Shown here piece by piece: positions 34,624 through 48,098 of a DNA stretch of 64,000 nt (its first letter is position 1; each line of letters opens with the position of its first letter). Made by a program: the position numbers and the translations under genes. The notes below the pieces were generated by a model. That model was not told the origin of the DNA, did no database searches, and saw only the letters and a list, made by a program, of their open reading frames with translations. This DNA comes from Chamaecrista fasciculata (Eukaryota > Streptophyta > Magnoliopsida > Fabales > Fabaceae), in NCBI GenBank assembly GCA_003254925.1, contig QANZ01038626.1, forward strand, positions 62,001 to 126,000, written 5' to 3'.

Positions 34624-37054
34624 TTAATATGTATTCTAAATATATGTGAAGTTTACTCATTTATATTGATTATTATACCAATTTTTTAGTTGTTTGATCA
34701 TTAACCTAGGAAGCATCGACACTTCATTCTGAGGGCGTGTCGCCATGTCAGATACATGTTCATGTTTGACACTCGTACGACACTCACACGACACATATTC
34801 ATAATTAAGTTTTAGAATATAAAATTAATTTTTTGTGATTTTAACATGACAAATAATATAAAATAATAATACATATGACATATATTATGAATAGATATTA
34901 TAATTTTTAAGATTCTCATCGAAATTTGTGAATTTTTAATTATTTATATATATAAATATATGTCATATCGTGTCGCTGTGTCTATATCTATATCGTGTCT
35001 GGTGTCCGTGTCAGTGTCAATGCTTCATATTCCGTAACTTCTCAATATTATGTATTTATAATCTTAATATTTTAATAAAGCATTTTGTATTTTAAAACAA
35101 CGAAGAAACATGCATGAGGCTGTCAACTAATTGTAATAAATATCTGAAAATCCATACATTATATATTATTATCTGGTTTCTTGAAGCTGAAGTTGAAGAT
35201 GGGTTTTGAATTATTTAATGACCGATCAGCAATTAATTAAAGTTTTATATGGACCCCATTTATTTATTCTATCTGATTGCTAAATTTAAATTAATTGTTT
35301 TTATTTTACTATCAAAGGAAAGAAAAATCCCACATTTGTATGCATCAGCATCCCCAGCTAATGACAAAACTATAAGCCTTGAAATGCAAGACTAAATATT
35401 TTAATTAAGCTTTGCTTGCTAAAACTATATTGTTTAATGCCTTAAGCTTCGCCTTTAATTTGCTTTTGTTTGTCTCTCTCACCTTTCTCCTTCATAATCC
35501 TAGGTGTCTTTCTTTCTTTTTATTAATTCCCCAATCAAGAGAGACAATGCACATAAAAAAATAATATATGCTTAAAGTAAATTAAATATTATTCATAAAA
35601 TATAAGAATTGCAGTAATTCAATATTCTCCCTCCTATTTTTCTTTTCTTCGAAAGTGCATTCATGTTGTTATATTTATGTTTCATATAGTGTGTTTAGGG
35701 AAAATTTATTATTTAATCTCTAAATTTATATTGAATTAACTTAATTAATCTTTGAACAATCAAAATATATTATTTAAAATTTAAATTATTTCAATTGTCA
35801 ACGATTTAATCATCCTGTGGCGATTTAAACTAATTCTATATTTTTTAAAATGCTAAATCTATTTTTAAGTCAATAAGATTGTATTGAATTGGTATTTTTT
35901 GTTATTTGAACTTGATCTAAGAATTAAACCGTTAACAATTATGGTATTTTAAGAATTAAGTCATATATTTTTTTTATTAGTCAATGATTTATTCATTGGC
36001 ACAATACAAATTCAAATATCAAAATATATATTTTTTCAATATTTTTTTTAGGAAAATAAAATAAAATCAAAGAAGTTAAGAAGAATTGTTAAGTATTTTA
36101 GAAAAAAAATTCCAATGAGAGAATAAGACTAATTAAATAATCAATTTTCAGATAGAGATAAATACAAAGCATGGTGGGATGGTGAGAGATGATATTAGAA
36201 CAAAAAGTGGACCCCATGTTGTAAAATACATAATATGTGCTGCCAATTATCAAGTTGGTTAGTGCACTATCAACATTATGTGATATGTGTTTTTACAGTG
36301 TAAATTAGTGATTTAATTTTAAAAAAATAATTATTTTTTGATTTAATCTCTAAAAGATGTAATTATATTTAATTAATTAATCTTACTAAAAATATTAATG
36401 GAATCTAATAACAATTTGATGTGATTTCAAATTTTCTTATTTGTCATTAAATTTTAATTAATATCCTAATGAAAAATTAAATTAATTATAAATATATCTA
36501 TTAAAAAAATTATAATTTTATTACACATGTAGTTCCAAAAAAAAAAGAAAAAAAAAAGTGTGGATAAAAGTACTTGTACCAAACACTTGCTTATGTAAGG
36601 CATCTTTGTCCATTATTTAGTAGTCTCAAAGGTCATCTCATGTTGATGGGGTGAGGATCTATAAGTGAAACCCCAATAACCCCACCACACACAACTTATG
36701 CATGTGATGTTGGTGGGAGTTTAACCTATTTTGCAATTCTTGAAAGGTAGAAACAATATATATAATTGCCCTATTGACCACCACATCAACTATATGAATT
36801 CAATTAAAAGTTATAGTTATTCACAATCTAATTAATTTAAATTTGTATTAATTAAAAACAACTACAAAAAATATATATTTTTATTATTGAATTTTTTATT
36901 TTTCAAAAGGAAGAATTGTTGCTTCTTGGGTACTTTTGTTACAATGAAAAGTAATTATTTAAGCTATATGACCCATCTAAAATTTTATTTTAGTTTATGT
37001 ACTTTATTTCTTTAAATTTGTATTATATCTTTTACATATTTAAATCTAAATTTG
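34624..37054. other. AT-rich intergenic DNA
   Basis: A short stretch with repeated 'gtgtcgtgtc' phrases lies at 34720-35040 (cacgacacatattc and its partial inverse tgtcatatcgtgtcg), perhaps a decayed TIR element. No gene is recognised. Confidence 0.4.
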
Positions 37055-37099
37055 TAATAATATTTGATGGCAGGCCAAAAAAATAATAATATTTGATGG
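37055..37099 (+). repeat. Micro-insertion CAGGCC plus A-tail with 16-bp perfect direct repeats
   Basis: TAATAATATTTGATGG occurs at 37055-37070 and 37084-37099 and encloses CAGGCCAAAAAAA (37071-37083). Confidence 0.7.
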
Positions 37100-37764
37100 A
37101 GGTTGGGATTAGCCAGTGAGAGAGCTTCATGAGTAACCTATAAAAAAATAGATAGAGTGAGAGTTTCATAAAACTTTATCTACGATTAAGTTAATAAGTG
37201 TTTGATAATGAGAATGTATAAGTCCAAGAATGATTCGAATGTTAATTTATAATAAGAGAGATATAATATTTATCTAGATTTATATCGAGAGAAATAAGTA
37301 GGACCATTTTAAGTTAGGATTTTATTATAATTAGATGAAACTAATAAAATGGAATAAATAAAAATCTAATAGTCCAAAAGCGATCTAAAATAGCCTCTTC
37401 AATTGTTGTGGTAAGAGTTGCATGCTACGTTGAGAGACTTAAATTTGGGTTTTAGAGTCGACTTATTGAGAAGACTTTAACTATTTACTCCCAACCTGAA
37501 TGAGATTAATTTTTGTTTAAACTGTTACACAAATATATAAATATATAAAGAAACTCATAGTTAAAAAGAAAAAAAAAAAACAACCTCCCCAACATCATTT
37601 ATTTAAAATTTACATATAAAAGCCAAATGATATATAAGTACTAGTATAAAAATTAATGATTAATGATTAATATTAAAATTTAGATTTTTTTGGGATTTTT
37701 GAAGGTATCCTCAACCCAACATGCTAAGGACTAATCCTCTGCGGATCTGTACTTTATTTAGGAG

Positions 37765-38232
37765 TAGAGATGATCAAAATACCTATACCCAATGGGGACC
37801 ATGAAATTTACCCTATGGGTATGGGTCTGAACCCGTACCCATTCTTAATGGGTACGGGTTCGGGTATGGTAGTACCCTACCCGTACCCTACCCATATACC
37901 CATTAGTAATAATAAATATATTTGTATATATAAAAAATATAATACGTTAACACTTTTTACTGAAAAAATATTAAAGTTTTTATAAATCTTTGAAATATTT
38001 TATTAATGTATTCATATTTATGATTTATTTTTTTTATTTTTAGTAGTTATGGATGTAAAGAATTGGATAAATATAAATTTTATATTAACAAAAAATAATT
38101 TTTTTTTAAATTTTTCTGGGTATGGGTGCGGGTATGGGAATTAGACTACCCAGCGGGTATGGGTATGTGGATTGATTTTGATACCCGGGTATGGGTCCGG
38201 GTATCATAGTACCTTACCTATGATTATCCCTA
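37765..38232. mobile_element. hAT-type element with 8-bp duplication
   Basis: The ends are TAGAGATGATCA and ATGATTATCCCTA. TTTAGGAG is duplicated exactly at 37757-37764 and 38233-38240. The arms are rich in GGGTATGGGT and ACCCGTACCC repeats and enclose an AT-rich core. Confidence 0.8.
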
Positions 38233-38246
38233 TTTAGGAGCTTATC

Positions 38247-38345
38247 CCTGTTCAATTGGTTGTTACTACACAAGACGGGATTCAAACCTTCGACAATTGC
38301 TTAAACGACCTAGTGAGCTTGACTACTAAACTAACCAAATTTGGT
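38247..38345 (-). repeat. tRNA-derived SINE-like fragment
   Basis: The minus strand reads TTAGTAGTCAAGCTCACTAGG (A-box-like, split here at 20 as TTAGTAGTCAAGCTCACTAG) and, about 24 bp later, GGTTTGAATCCCGTC, an excellent B box. It lies directly beside the hAT element. Confidence 0.45.
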
Positions 38346-38819
38346 TAAAATTTAAATATTTTTACAATAAACACTCCTATCATTATTTGTTGGTTTAGTC
38401 AATTAAAATATTAAAGATCAATTTTCAAAAATTTATAAAACATAAATTTTTTAAAAAAAACGTTTTAAATGAAGTATAGAAATTAAATAATTTTTTTGAA
38501 AAGAAATATCAAAAGAGGGAGAGAGAAGTAAGAAAGCAAGAAAAATAAAAATATCTTGTGGAAGCTTCTAATGTTTCTACCTAACACATTTGAAAAAGAA
38601 AAAGGGAAGAGGGGGTTGATGGTTGAAAAGTGAGGCTCCTCTTTATATGTGGGAAGGAAGGAAGGAAGGGTCTTCATTGGTTTTTTGGCCATAATAAAGC
38701 AAATTAGCTACCACCCCATCTGTCCTTTCTCCTCATTGCTATCTATGTCTTACACCACTTTTAACAATTCAATTCACTTCTTTCTACTTTTGGGACTCTT
38801 CTTTCTCTTCCCTTCTTTT

Positions 38820-38868
<49 letters not shown>

Positions 38869-39916
38869 TCAACAAAACAATTTTCTATATTTTTTTATGT
38901 CATTTTTGCAAGCACCTCTCTATATTAATTTAATAGCTGAAAGGTATTAGGTTGGGTAACATTTACATATTTTATTTCTCTTTCTCTCTCTATAATATAT
39001 AATATTATTATTAATAAGATTATAGTGTGTGGGTGAGTGACCCCATGACATGACCCTGAATTAATGGTGGCAGATAAAATTTGGATGGTTGGTAGGATCC
39101 ATTCACTATACATTTTGTATCAGTTGCTACCTGCCTTTTTAAATTTTCTTCACCTTCTTACTTATCTTCCATATATGCGCAACTTCCATCAATTGTATGT
39201 ATAATTCATTCACAATACAACTGAACTATATATGAAAATATTTGTATAAAGTTTATTAATGCAAAAAATATATATCTTTTATAAAATTTCCTTTGACTAT
39301 ATATTTTTTTTCTATATTCTCACTCTTTTATGTGATTAGTTATGTAAAGAGTGATTTTTAATATTCATGATTGATGGTATAAATTTCTTTTATTATACAT
39401 ATTATATATTTATATAAAAATTGAAAATATAGTTGTTAGTTTAGTCTTTTGTGTACATAAACCTCGCAAAAAAAATTCTTTAAATACCAAACCGTACCCG
39501 TCTCTCTACTGCCTCTTCTTCAATGACTACAACTTTTTCATATATTTTTAGGTTTCATTATATATTTAATTTCACGAGAAACCAAGTACCTAATTCATTC
39601 TGAATCAAAGACTTATTAGGTAATTTTTGTCTTCATATACATGTATTTTGCAGGGTCCTATCTTTCTTTAACATCTTACTTTATGTTAATTAACATTAAT
39701 TGGATTACAAGTCCCAATTTTTCAAGGAACAATCCATGAAAATGATGAAAACTAATCACATACACACACATCTGTGAAGAATTGGAACTTAAACCTTGAT
39801 GCATGCAAAAGAGAATTGAATGATTTAGAGAGGAAAGCTTTGTAAAGCACCTACACTACTTACTCATTTTGTGGATAAAAAATAACAAATATGTGGCTAT
39901 GAGAATATGATCGTAT
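38346..39916. other. Intergenic DNA with CT array
   Basis: A (CT)n run of about 45 bp lies at 38823-38866, and GGAAGGAAGGAAGG at 38653-38668. ACCAACC (minus strand, about 39087) is an AC-element-like MYB site, of unknown meaning here. No gene is seen. Confidence 0.45.
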
Positions 39917-39925
39917 TTCATTTAA

Positions 39926-40254
39926 GGTTAAACTGTACTAAGACTCCTCGAGACTTGAATTTTAAGTTGGGGCATAAAATATCTTTAAGTTTTCAATTGT
40001 GCTCACGTGGCCCTTGAGTCTTAAAACTTGACAGATAGACCTCTTAAACTTTCAACTTTGCTCATTTAAGACTCCTAAATAATCTCATTTTTTAAAAAAC
40101 TCCAGGGTCTTAAGTGAACAAAGTTGAAAGCTTAGGGAATTTATCTGTCAAAATTTAAAACTTAAGAGTCGGGGGTCTATCTGTCAATTCTTAAAACTCA
40201 GAGGTATTTTCTCCCTTTAACCTAAAACTCAAAAGGTCTTAGTGCTATTTAGCC
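39926..40254. mobile_element. MULE-type TIR element with 9-bp duplication
   Basis: The ends are GGTTAAACTGTACTAAG and CTTAGTGCTATTTAGCC. TTCATTTAA is duplicated exactly at 39917-39925 and 40255-40263. The interior has mirrored ACTTTCAACTTTG phrases. Confidence 0.85.
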
Positions 40255-40263
40255 TTCATTTAA

Positions 40264-41222
40264 TAGAGATATTTATAGTAATGAAGTCGCTCATGAGAAT
40301 TTTATAGATAATGAGAATTTATTATTAGAACTACATAGATTTCACATATAATAGTTATTGATGAGCAACATAATATCAATTTACATTAATATATATAAAC
40401 TAATAAACCAGGTCTTCCCATTTTTTATCTTCCTTCTATATATCTTATTTGTGTGTTTGTGTGTGTGTGTATAATGATATATGTAGGATGTAGCTAGCAA
40501 AGTTATGAAGTTGGTTACCTCATGACCTAAATAATAATGAGTGTTAGGAGGTTGGTAGAAATAGGATGGATGATGCAAGCTACACAATGGACAAGGTTAG
40601 TTCATTCACGCATTTCAGATTGTGTATGTGTATGTGATTTGTGAACCTATCTATCTATCTATCTATCTAATGTCCATCACATTGAGTGAGAGTGAAAATG
40701 TGGAACTCATAGCTTACCCACCGCCATTCCATTCTTTCCATCTTTCTTCACTTCTCATCCTCTCACTGCTTATCCATTCATTAATTCCCTTCTTCTTTGC
40801 ACTTTCACTATATATCTCTCTCCTTACACCTCACTCTCTCTCTTCTTTTTCTTATTCTTTTTTTTCCAAATAGGACAAACCCAAAAAAGTAAATAACAAC
40901 AACAACAATCAATAACAATTAGTGGAAGAGGAAAACCCCAACAGCAACATTAGATTTGTTGAGCAAAAATATTGGTTTTTGATAGATGGGGTGCAGGTGA
41001 AGCTGCAGCCCAAAATATGCACATAAAAATTTAACTAATTAACTAAACTTGCTTAGCAGAAGAGAAAATAATGGAGGGATGGGAAATATTGGCCAATAAT
41101 AATGATGTTGAACTGTACTATATGCATCAGTAATTACTAAATTACTTATACAAATTAGAGAAGAAAAGAAAAACAAGAGACAAAGACTTTCATTCAAAAT
41201 TAACACATCATTCTCTCTCATT
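40264..41222. other. 3' flank of the MYB gene
   Basis: Includes the MYB 3' untranslated region in its right part; the end of the transcript cannot be fixed. (CTAT)n occurs near 40650. No other gene is seen. Confidence 0.45.
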
Positions 41223-42361
41223 TCATTTCATCTCCAAGCTTCTGTAATCCAAAACAGCATTTTTCAACCCCAAGAAATCATACCCACTACTGCTATTATT
41301 ATTGCTGCTGCTTCCATTGCCATTGATGACGTCACCACAGCTGCAACTCTCACTTTTCATCTTCTGCAATCCCAAGCTGCAAGAAAAACAGAGGCTTCTT
41401 CTACTACCTCCTTCATTAATGTCGTCATCTTCATCACTCTTCAACACGAACGCTTGATGATGATGATGATGATCTTGATTCTGATGATGAGGAGGACTAA
41501 TTGTTAACTCAAGATTCAAGTCTGGACATCGCTCTACAACAATCACACCTCCATCATCTCTGTTCTGATGATGAATCTCGTTGTTTTTACAGAAATCTTC
41601 TTGGTGCTGTTTTTTTGCAGATGAAGCGAAAGATATTGTCGTTGTTGTTGGAGATTCTTGATTCATATTCTGATTAGTGGGATTCGAATTTGGAGATTCA
41701 TTCAGAGGCCTGTGAGTCGAAGGGTCGATTCCTCTGCTCAACAGCTTCCTCCTGATGTGAGTGTTCCAGTAGTTCTTTATCTCATTGTCCGTTCTTCCCG
41801 GTAATCGTCCAGCGATTAGAGACCATCTGAGATAAATAAATCAAAAATCAAGGACTACCCATTAATCAAAACACCAAAATGGACGAACCCACAAAAGAAA
41901 TTCAGATTTTTGGTCTAAATTCCGTTTAAGGCATCAAATATCTTCTTTTCTTTCATTTTGATCCTCACACTTTCACTAGATGAGAAGAGAGGTAAATTCT
42001 TCACAAAAGTGAAGATTTGAATACTCTTATCATCGATGTAAAAAATTATTTAATAAATAATATGAAAAAGAGAGATTTGGGCCTATATATATACATACTT
42101 GTTACCCAGAAGACTGTGTAGCTTGATGATGAGTTCATCTTCTTCATCGGTGAAATTGCCTCGCTTGAGGTCAGGACGGAGGTAGTTGATCCACCGTAGA
42201 CGGCAGCTTTTGCCGCAACGGAGGAGGCCGGCGGCTTTGGGAAGAGAACGCCAGCAGCCTTCGCCGTGAGCTCGAATATAAGCGATTAAACGATCATCTT
42301 CTTCCTTAGTCCAAGCACCTTTGTTCGTATGAGCTTTTTCACAGCAAGGAGACCTTCCCAT
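41223..42361 (-). CDS. MYB4: R2R3-MYB transcriptional repressor, subgroup 4
   Basis: Exon 1 is 42361-42099 and exon 2 is 41826-41223, joined across a 272-bp intron (GTATGT...CTCAG) inside the R3 repeat (GN-K|W), giving 288 aa. The start chosen is [15 protein letters not shown], the conserved N-terminus; an upstream in-frame ATG at 42400 is less likely. R2 and R3 cover about residues 9-116 with all six spaced Trp/hydrophobic positions. The R3 bHLH-contact signature (E-L-x2-K-x3-L-x6-L-x3-R) is intact. Downstream are the subgroup-4 motifs: C1 [12 protein letters not shown] (118-129), the EAR repression motif LNLEL within [12 protein letters not shown] (191-195), the CX2CX11CXC zinc-finger-like motif (C234, C237, C249, C251), and the terminal [20 protein letters not shown] (269-288). 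Proteins of this group repress phenylpropanoid and lignin genes in the nucleus. Only the R3 intron is present; the R2 intron common in R2R3-MYB genes is absent. The open reading looks fully functional. Confidence 0.96.
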
Positions 42362-42638
42362 AGTAACAGAATCAACAGAATCACTTGCAAATAATGCCAC
42401 TTTCTGTTATATATATGGTTTTCCTTTTCACTTTTTGTTTTTCAAGTTTGGGTTTTTAGGATTTGGGAGGAAGAAGAAGATGATGATGATGAAGCTTATG
42501 AAGAAGAAAAGGGTATATTTTATATGTATATATATATATATATGTGTGTGTGTAGTATTGATTGATTTGGATGTTTCTATCTTTCTTTGGTTGTGTTGGT
42601 GGAGCAACAAGGCCGGCTTGGAACAAGTTGGAGTGTGA

Positions 42639-42646
42639 TTTTTATA
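42639..42646 (-). promoter_or_regulatory. Candidate TATA box of the MYB gene
   Basis: The minus strand reads GACTATAAAAATC about 280 bp upstream of the start codon, which would give a 5' leader of roughly 250 nt. Immediately upstream are GA- and GT-rich microsatellites (42652-42775). Confidence 0.5.
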
Positions 42647-42649
42647 GTC

Positions 42650-44723
42650 TTTTGAGAGAGAGAGAGAAGGAAGAGAGAGAAAGTGACCCTAATGGCTTCT
42701 AGATAATGTGAGTTGGTGGGAAAGGTTAGACACACACAGAGAAAGAGGAGAGAGAGTGTGTGTGTGTGAGTGTATAGGTATATTAATATGATGATGGCTC
42801 TATTTCTCTCTCTCCCTTTCATTGTTGGATTCAATTTTAATATGTACTGTGTTACTTATCTTTAGTTACATAGTTACATTGATTTTTTTAACAAATTTTA
42901 AAGGTGAAAGTTGAGCTTCACCCACTCTAGCTGATTTTTTTTTTGTCTGTCTCCATGATTATTTGAATTTGATAGTACTGTACAAATTGCAACCCAGAAA
43001 AAGTTAAACAAATAAGATAGATCTTATATATATAAAATTTATACAAAATCAATAATCAAAATATATAACTCATTTTCTAAAATATTATAATGATTAATGA
43101 TTTACTAAATAATATAAATTCAGTATAAATTTAAAGATAAAAAAAATATAAAATCAATTTAAATTTAGATAAAATCATATATTTCAATTATTCAAAATTA
43201 GTTTATTAACTCAATATAAGTTTATGAATTAAATAATAAATTTTTTTGGTAAGAATAAATTTTCTTTTTTTATACTTTCGTTATTTGGCTTTTAGATCTT
43301 ATTATTCGAAAGTAATTAATTTGGTTTAGAGCTTAGTGACACTCAATTTTCTTCACCTTTCCTTATATAAACATGTTAGATGAGTATCAAATCTAGAGTC
43401 TTTTTCACATATCTAATTTGAATTATCAACACATATTTAACTTGAATTATCAACTAAATCACAACTCAGATTCTTTCACTCTTTTTCTTTAACATTATTA
43501 CCTTTTCATAGAAATTCAAGTAATTAATCTAAATATGTGTCAATAATATATTAGACAATAACATAAATCTTTTCGATATAGTCTTATTTAAGACATCCTC
43601 TCACACTAAATTTATTATAAATAGTTTTTTTAAAAAATATATTAATTATATGATCTTAATTACAATAACTAAAATGATGAGTAGATAAATTTTATCCATA
43701 TCTGCATCTAGATATTTTGAATAAATAAATGACAGTTCTGTATCTTTTTTTTGTGGCCTGAGACAGTTCTGTATCTATTTATTCTAAAATTAAGAATTTC
43801 ATCCTCATTTTGAGATAACATATATATTAGGATAATTCATAAATAAATGAGATATGGTTTTAGAAGATATTAAGGATTAAGGATGGATGGGGTAACCTTC
43901 AGGTAGGTGTAAAGTAGGGTATACCAAAGTCTAAACAATTGTGTAAGGATGGCCAAGGCAAGACAAGATGTGATCTCTGTCCCCACACTTTTATTTTATT
44001 TTTTTATTTGTATTATTTTTTTTTAGTGTTCATCATAATAAAATAATTCTATGTCTTCAATCTTGACTTCATGATACACATATATATACTTGGTAAAATG
44101 TCAAGGTATATAGTTTTGGAAACCACTAATTTTTAGTCGGGCATTTTTATATTTTATGGCTTTTAAAATCTTGTGTTCTACATTGCCTTTCAAATGAAAT
44201 GTTCATAAAATTTTAAAATAATTTAACCATCAAGAAAGTAATTAACATGATGATCCCTAAAAATAACTTTTAAAAATGATCTTGGGAGTTCAGTATATCT
44301 CTAAGTTGTTTTTTTTATATATTAAGTTTTAAAAATAATATTTGATGTTTTAAATTTCAAAATAAAAAAAATAAAACAATGTCATCAAACATATATATAT
44401 AAATATATTAAAAAAATAAAAAAATATTTTTAGAGATTAACATTAAAAAGGCCCTAGTATCTTTGTATAATTTTAATATTATTTTTTTTAGTGATTTTGA
44501 AATGTAATAGGTTTTAGAATTTTATAATACTTATGAGTAGAGTATACAATTATTTTAAAAATTTGACAAATTTTGTTTTATGATTTTATAATATAAAAAT
44601 AAGAATATTTTTTTTATTTTTAAATATTTAATATATTTTAAAATTTAAGTGCTCTTTGAACATGCAAAACTTTTATATAGATGCTCACTAACTATTTACA
44701 CTGTAGGAATGGAGGGGGCAATA
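42650..44723. other. MYB upstream region and AT-rich intergenic DNA
   Basis: GA-rich and (GT)n stretches occupy 42652-42775. Beyond about 42840 the sequence is AT-rich without recognisable genes. Confidence 0.45.
43731..43776 (-). repeat. Micro-insertion AGGCC plus A-tail with 15-bp perfect direct repeats
   Basis: GACAGTTCTGTATCT occurs at 43731-43745 and 43762-43776. The 16-nt insert reads TCAGGCCACAAAAAAA on the minus strand. Confidence 0.7.
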
Positions 44724-44732
44724 TATATTATA

Positions 44733-45139
44733 GGTCAAAGTACAAATTTGATCTCATATCTTTTATTCAGTTCTCAATTTAGTCTTATATATTTTTTGTT
44801 GCACTTTTGGTCTCATATCTTTGTAAAGGGTTCCAATTTGGTCCCATATCATGTGGTCAGGTTAGAGAATTCGTCCTATATCCTTGCAAAAGATTTTACC
44901 AGTAGTTCTATCCGAACTATAGATATATGACCAATTCTGCACTTGACCCAAAAATATGAGGCCAATTTAGCACTTGACCCAAATATATAAAACGACTAAA
45001 TCTGTAACAAAAAAAGATATGAGACCAAATTAGGACATAACCCAAAGATATGAGACTAAAAGTGCAATAATAAAATATGCATGACCAAATTGAGAATTGA
45101 GTAAAATTAAAGAAATGAGACCAAATTTATACTTTGACT
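44733..45139. mobile_element. MULE-type TIR element with near-perfect 9-bp duplication
   Basis: The ends are GGTCAAAGTACAAATTTG and AAATTTATACTTTGACT. TATATTATA (44724-44732) and TATATTATT (45140-45148) match at 8 of 9. Same family as 1722-2066 and 3134-3505. Confidence 0.75.
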
Positions 45140-45148
45140 TATATTATT

Positions 45149-46974
45149 ATAGTAGGTATTTTCTTTATTTTGGTACTATAGTAGGTATTGAAAATACACA
45201 TACCCAATCCACTTGGTACTCATTGATAATTGACTTTTAAAATGAAATGTAACATATGATCGAAACATTTATCCAATAAAGGAAAGCATATATGATATAT
45301 CATTTATCCACACATGACACAGCTCTCTTTTTCCCCTCCCCCTAATTAACCAGAATATTATACCATCTGCATTTTCAAAAGTTTCTTTTATTTGCTCAAT
45401 TATTTTCTTAAAATATGTTTGAATGTATATATAGACACACACACACAATCTAGTCAAAGTTAAAAATAGGATAATATTATTGATTAATATTAGAAATCAT
45501 AGATTTAATTATGAGTTCATAATTAAAATTTTTGATCAAAATCAATATAATTATTGTAAAGATTTGTTCAAAAAAAAAAAACAAAACAATAGCACCCTTT
45601 TTATCATCAATATTTCAAGTTTTGATCAATTTTATCACTAGCTCTTATACTTTAATCAAATATTAACGACGGATTCTATGTAGTTAATGATACATAATAT
45701 TAAATTGATAAAAAAAAAAATTCAAGTCCTATCTCAAATTAAAAATGACCCAAATGTAAAATAGTGGGGGCGAAATTGATGATAAAAAAATTTTAAAAGA
45801 CAAAATTAAAAGTTGATGAAATTTTTTTTTTAAAAAAAATTAAGTAAAGTTTCAAAACAGATGATAAGATGACCATAACAAAACAGGAATGAAAGGATAA
45901 CATACCCTTTTACACTACATGATAATGGTTTTTATATTCTCATTAATTACTTATTAGATCATATGCATAGTCCTTGGACTCGTTTATTCTTCTTGTGTAA
46001 ATACACTATCATCATACTCTTCTTCTGAAAATATAATATTGAGATGAACAAATTAAAGTAAGAAAAAATTTACATAAATAATAAATATATATAGAGCAAG
46101 TTAGTTGTAGTGAGATTGATTGTAGGAAAGATAAATTGTATGTATGTCAGTAGTTTGGTGATTATTATGTGCAAATTAGATATGGTAATAGTAGTTGTGG
46201 CTCTCTATTCTAAGAGTGCAATATATATATATATATATATATAATGCATGAGTGAGAAAGAGAAAAAAAAGGGACAAGTTTCTAGAAGAGTTGGAGGTTG
46301 GGTTAAAGAGAAAGAAGGGATATATGAGATGAGTGTGGTTGCAATTGTGGTTGTGGTTATATATTTGCTTTTGCTTCACCTTCCACTTCTCATTTTTCCT
46401 TTTTTCATTTGAATCCTTGTGGTTCAAGTTTGGACCATCCCCACCTTGCTAAAAAGGTTTCATTCACCTTTTTGTTGTTATCTCCTCTACTTCCTAATTT
46501 TTCATTTACTTTAATTTTAACAAGTTTCATTTTTTATTACTTTTATTTTTTTTTATTAATTTACCTTTTCTTTTAAGTGTATTTCTTATAATGTAATTTG
46601 TTTTTAATTGCTTCAATCTACTTTTTTTTTATATTTGGTAAAAAAGTACGATTATTAAAAAAATTAAGTCACTAAATTGATAAGATTAGTTCCACGTTAA
46701 AATAATACTTGGCTAATTTTAAAGTAAAATTCTTAGAAAGAAAATCTTATTACTAATTATTAGACTAGTGGCTATCTATCCATCATCATTCATATATCAC
46801 CCCTACAAGCATGAATTATTCTCTCTCTGTTCTTCCCTCCAATATATGAATATCAAGTTAATGGATGGGAATTGGGATTGTAATTATAAGTTATATCTCC
46901 TAAAATTTTCAAATAACTATATAATAACAAAATGAGTAAACATTTAAATTCATCCTTGAGTTATTTTTTAGTGC
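45149..46974. other. AT-rich intergenic DNA
   Basis: A (TA)n run lies near 46221-46242. No gene is seen. Confidence 0.45.
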
Positions 46975-47099
46975 ATAGATTAATAGATTAATTGGTTGGG
47001 ATTGATTCAATTTAATCAAAAGTTTTATATTCGAGACTTAAGAATGCACTTAGGTAAATATATAGTATGAGAGTTTTGTCGTGGCCACACTTATAATTC
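46975..47099 (+). repeat. SINE-like fragment
   Basis: ATTAATTGGTTGGGATTGAT resembles an A box, and AGTTTTATATTCGAGACTT a weak B box about 20 bp later. The fit is modest. Confidence 0.3.
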
Positions 47100-47142
47100 A
47101 AATGACATTGGTCTACTACACAAAAAAAAATGACATTGGTCT
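47100..47142 (+). repeat. Micro-insertion with A-tail and 15-bp direct repeats
   Basis: AAATGACATTGGTCT occurs at 47100-47114 and 47128-47142 around ACTACACAAAAAA. It has the structure of the AGGCC inserts but a different core. 47143-47478 is AT-rich with nothing recognised. Confidence 0.5.
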
Positions 47143-47478
47143 TTATATATACTATTGAAATGAATAGATGAGGATATCCATAATTTATACATAAAAATAA
47201 TTTTTAAACAATATACGAGAATTCAGTCTTTACAAGCTTATTTTTATATTTTTTAATATATGGAAATCTAGAATTAATATACTTTATTCCTTTTATTCTT
47301 GTAAATTAATTTTAAAAAAATAATTTTTAAAAAATTATATTACTTTTATAATTTTTAAAGATTAAAATATGTAAATTAATTTTTTAAATATTAAATTATT
47401 AATTATGTATATTTAAAAATTAAATTATATATATACACTATAATAATATAATAATACTTAAAAATATAAATAAAAAAG

Positions 47479-48098
47479 NNNNNNNNNNNNNNNNNNNNNN
47501 NNNNNNNNNNNNNNNNNNNNNNNNNNNNNNNNNNNNNNNNNNNNNNNNNNNNNNNNNNNNNNNNNNNNNNNNNNNNNNNNNNNNNNNNNNNNNNNNNNNN
47601 NNNNNNNNNNNNNNNNNNNNNNNNNNNNNNNNNNNNNNNNNNNNNNNNNNNNNNNNNNNNNNNNNNNNNNNNNNNNNNNNNNNNNNNNNNNNNNNNNNNN
47701 NNNNNNNNNNNNNNNNNNNNNNNNNNNNNNNNNNNNNNNNNNNNNNNNNNNNNNNNNNNNNNNNNNNNNNNNNNNNNNNNNNNNNNNNNNNNNNNNNNNN
47801 NNNNNNNNNNNNNNNNNNNNNNNNNNNNNNNNNNNNNNNNNNNNNNNNNNNNNNNNNNNNNNNNNNNNNNNNNNNNNNNNNNNNNNNNNNNNNNNNNNNN
47901 NNNNNNNNNNNNNNNNNNNNNNNNNNNNNNNNNNNNNNNNNNNNNNNNNNNNNNNNNNNNNNNNNNNNNNNNNNNNNNNNNNNNNNNNNNNNNNNNNNNN
48001 NNNNNNNNNNNNNNNNNNNNNNNNNNNNNNNNNNNNNNNNNNNNNNNNNNNNNNNNNNNNNNNNNNNNNNNNNNNNNNNNNNNNNNNNNNNNNNNNNN
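47479..48098. other. Assembly gap (620 N)
   Basis: An unbroken run of N. Translations across it are meaningless. Confidence 1.

Noticed and set aside
37380-37510. Possible SINE
   Set aside because: TTGTTGTGGTAAGAGTTGC looks A-box-like but no acceptable B box follows.
39080-39100. AC-element (ACCAACC) as a MYB target site
   Set aside because: A 7-bp motif 2 kb beyond the MYB stop is expected by chance; no nearby gene it would control.
42428-42834. Short frames upstream of MYB
   Set aside because: Low-complexity translations of GA/GT microsatellites in the 5' leader and promoter.
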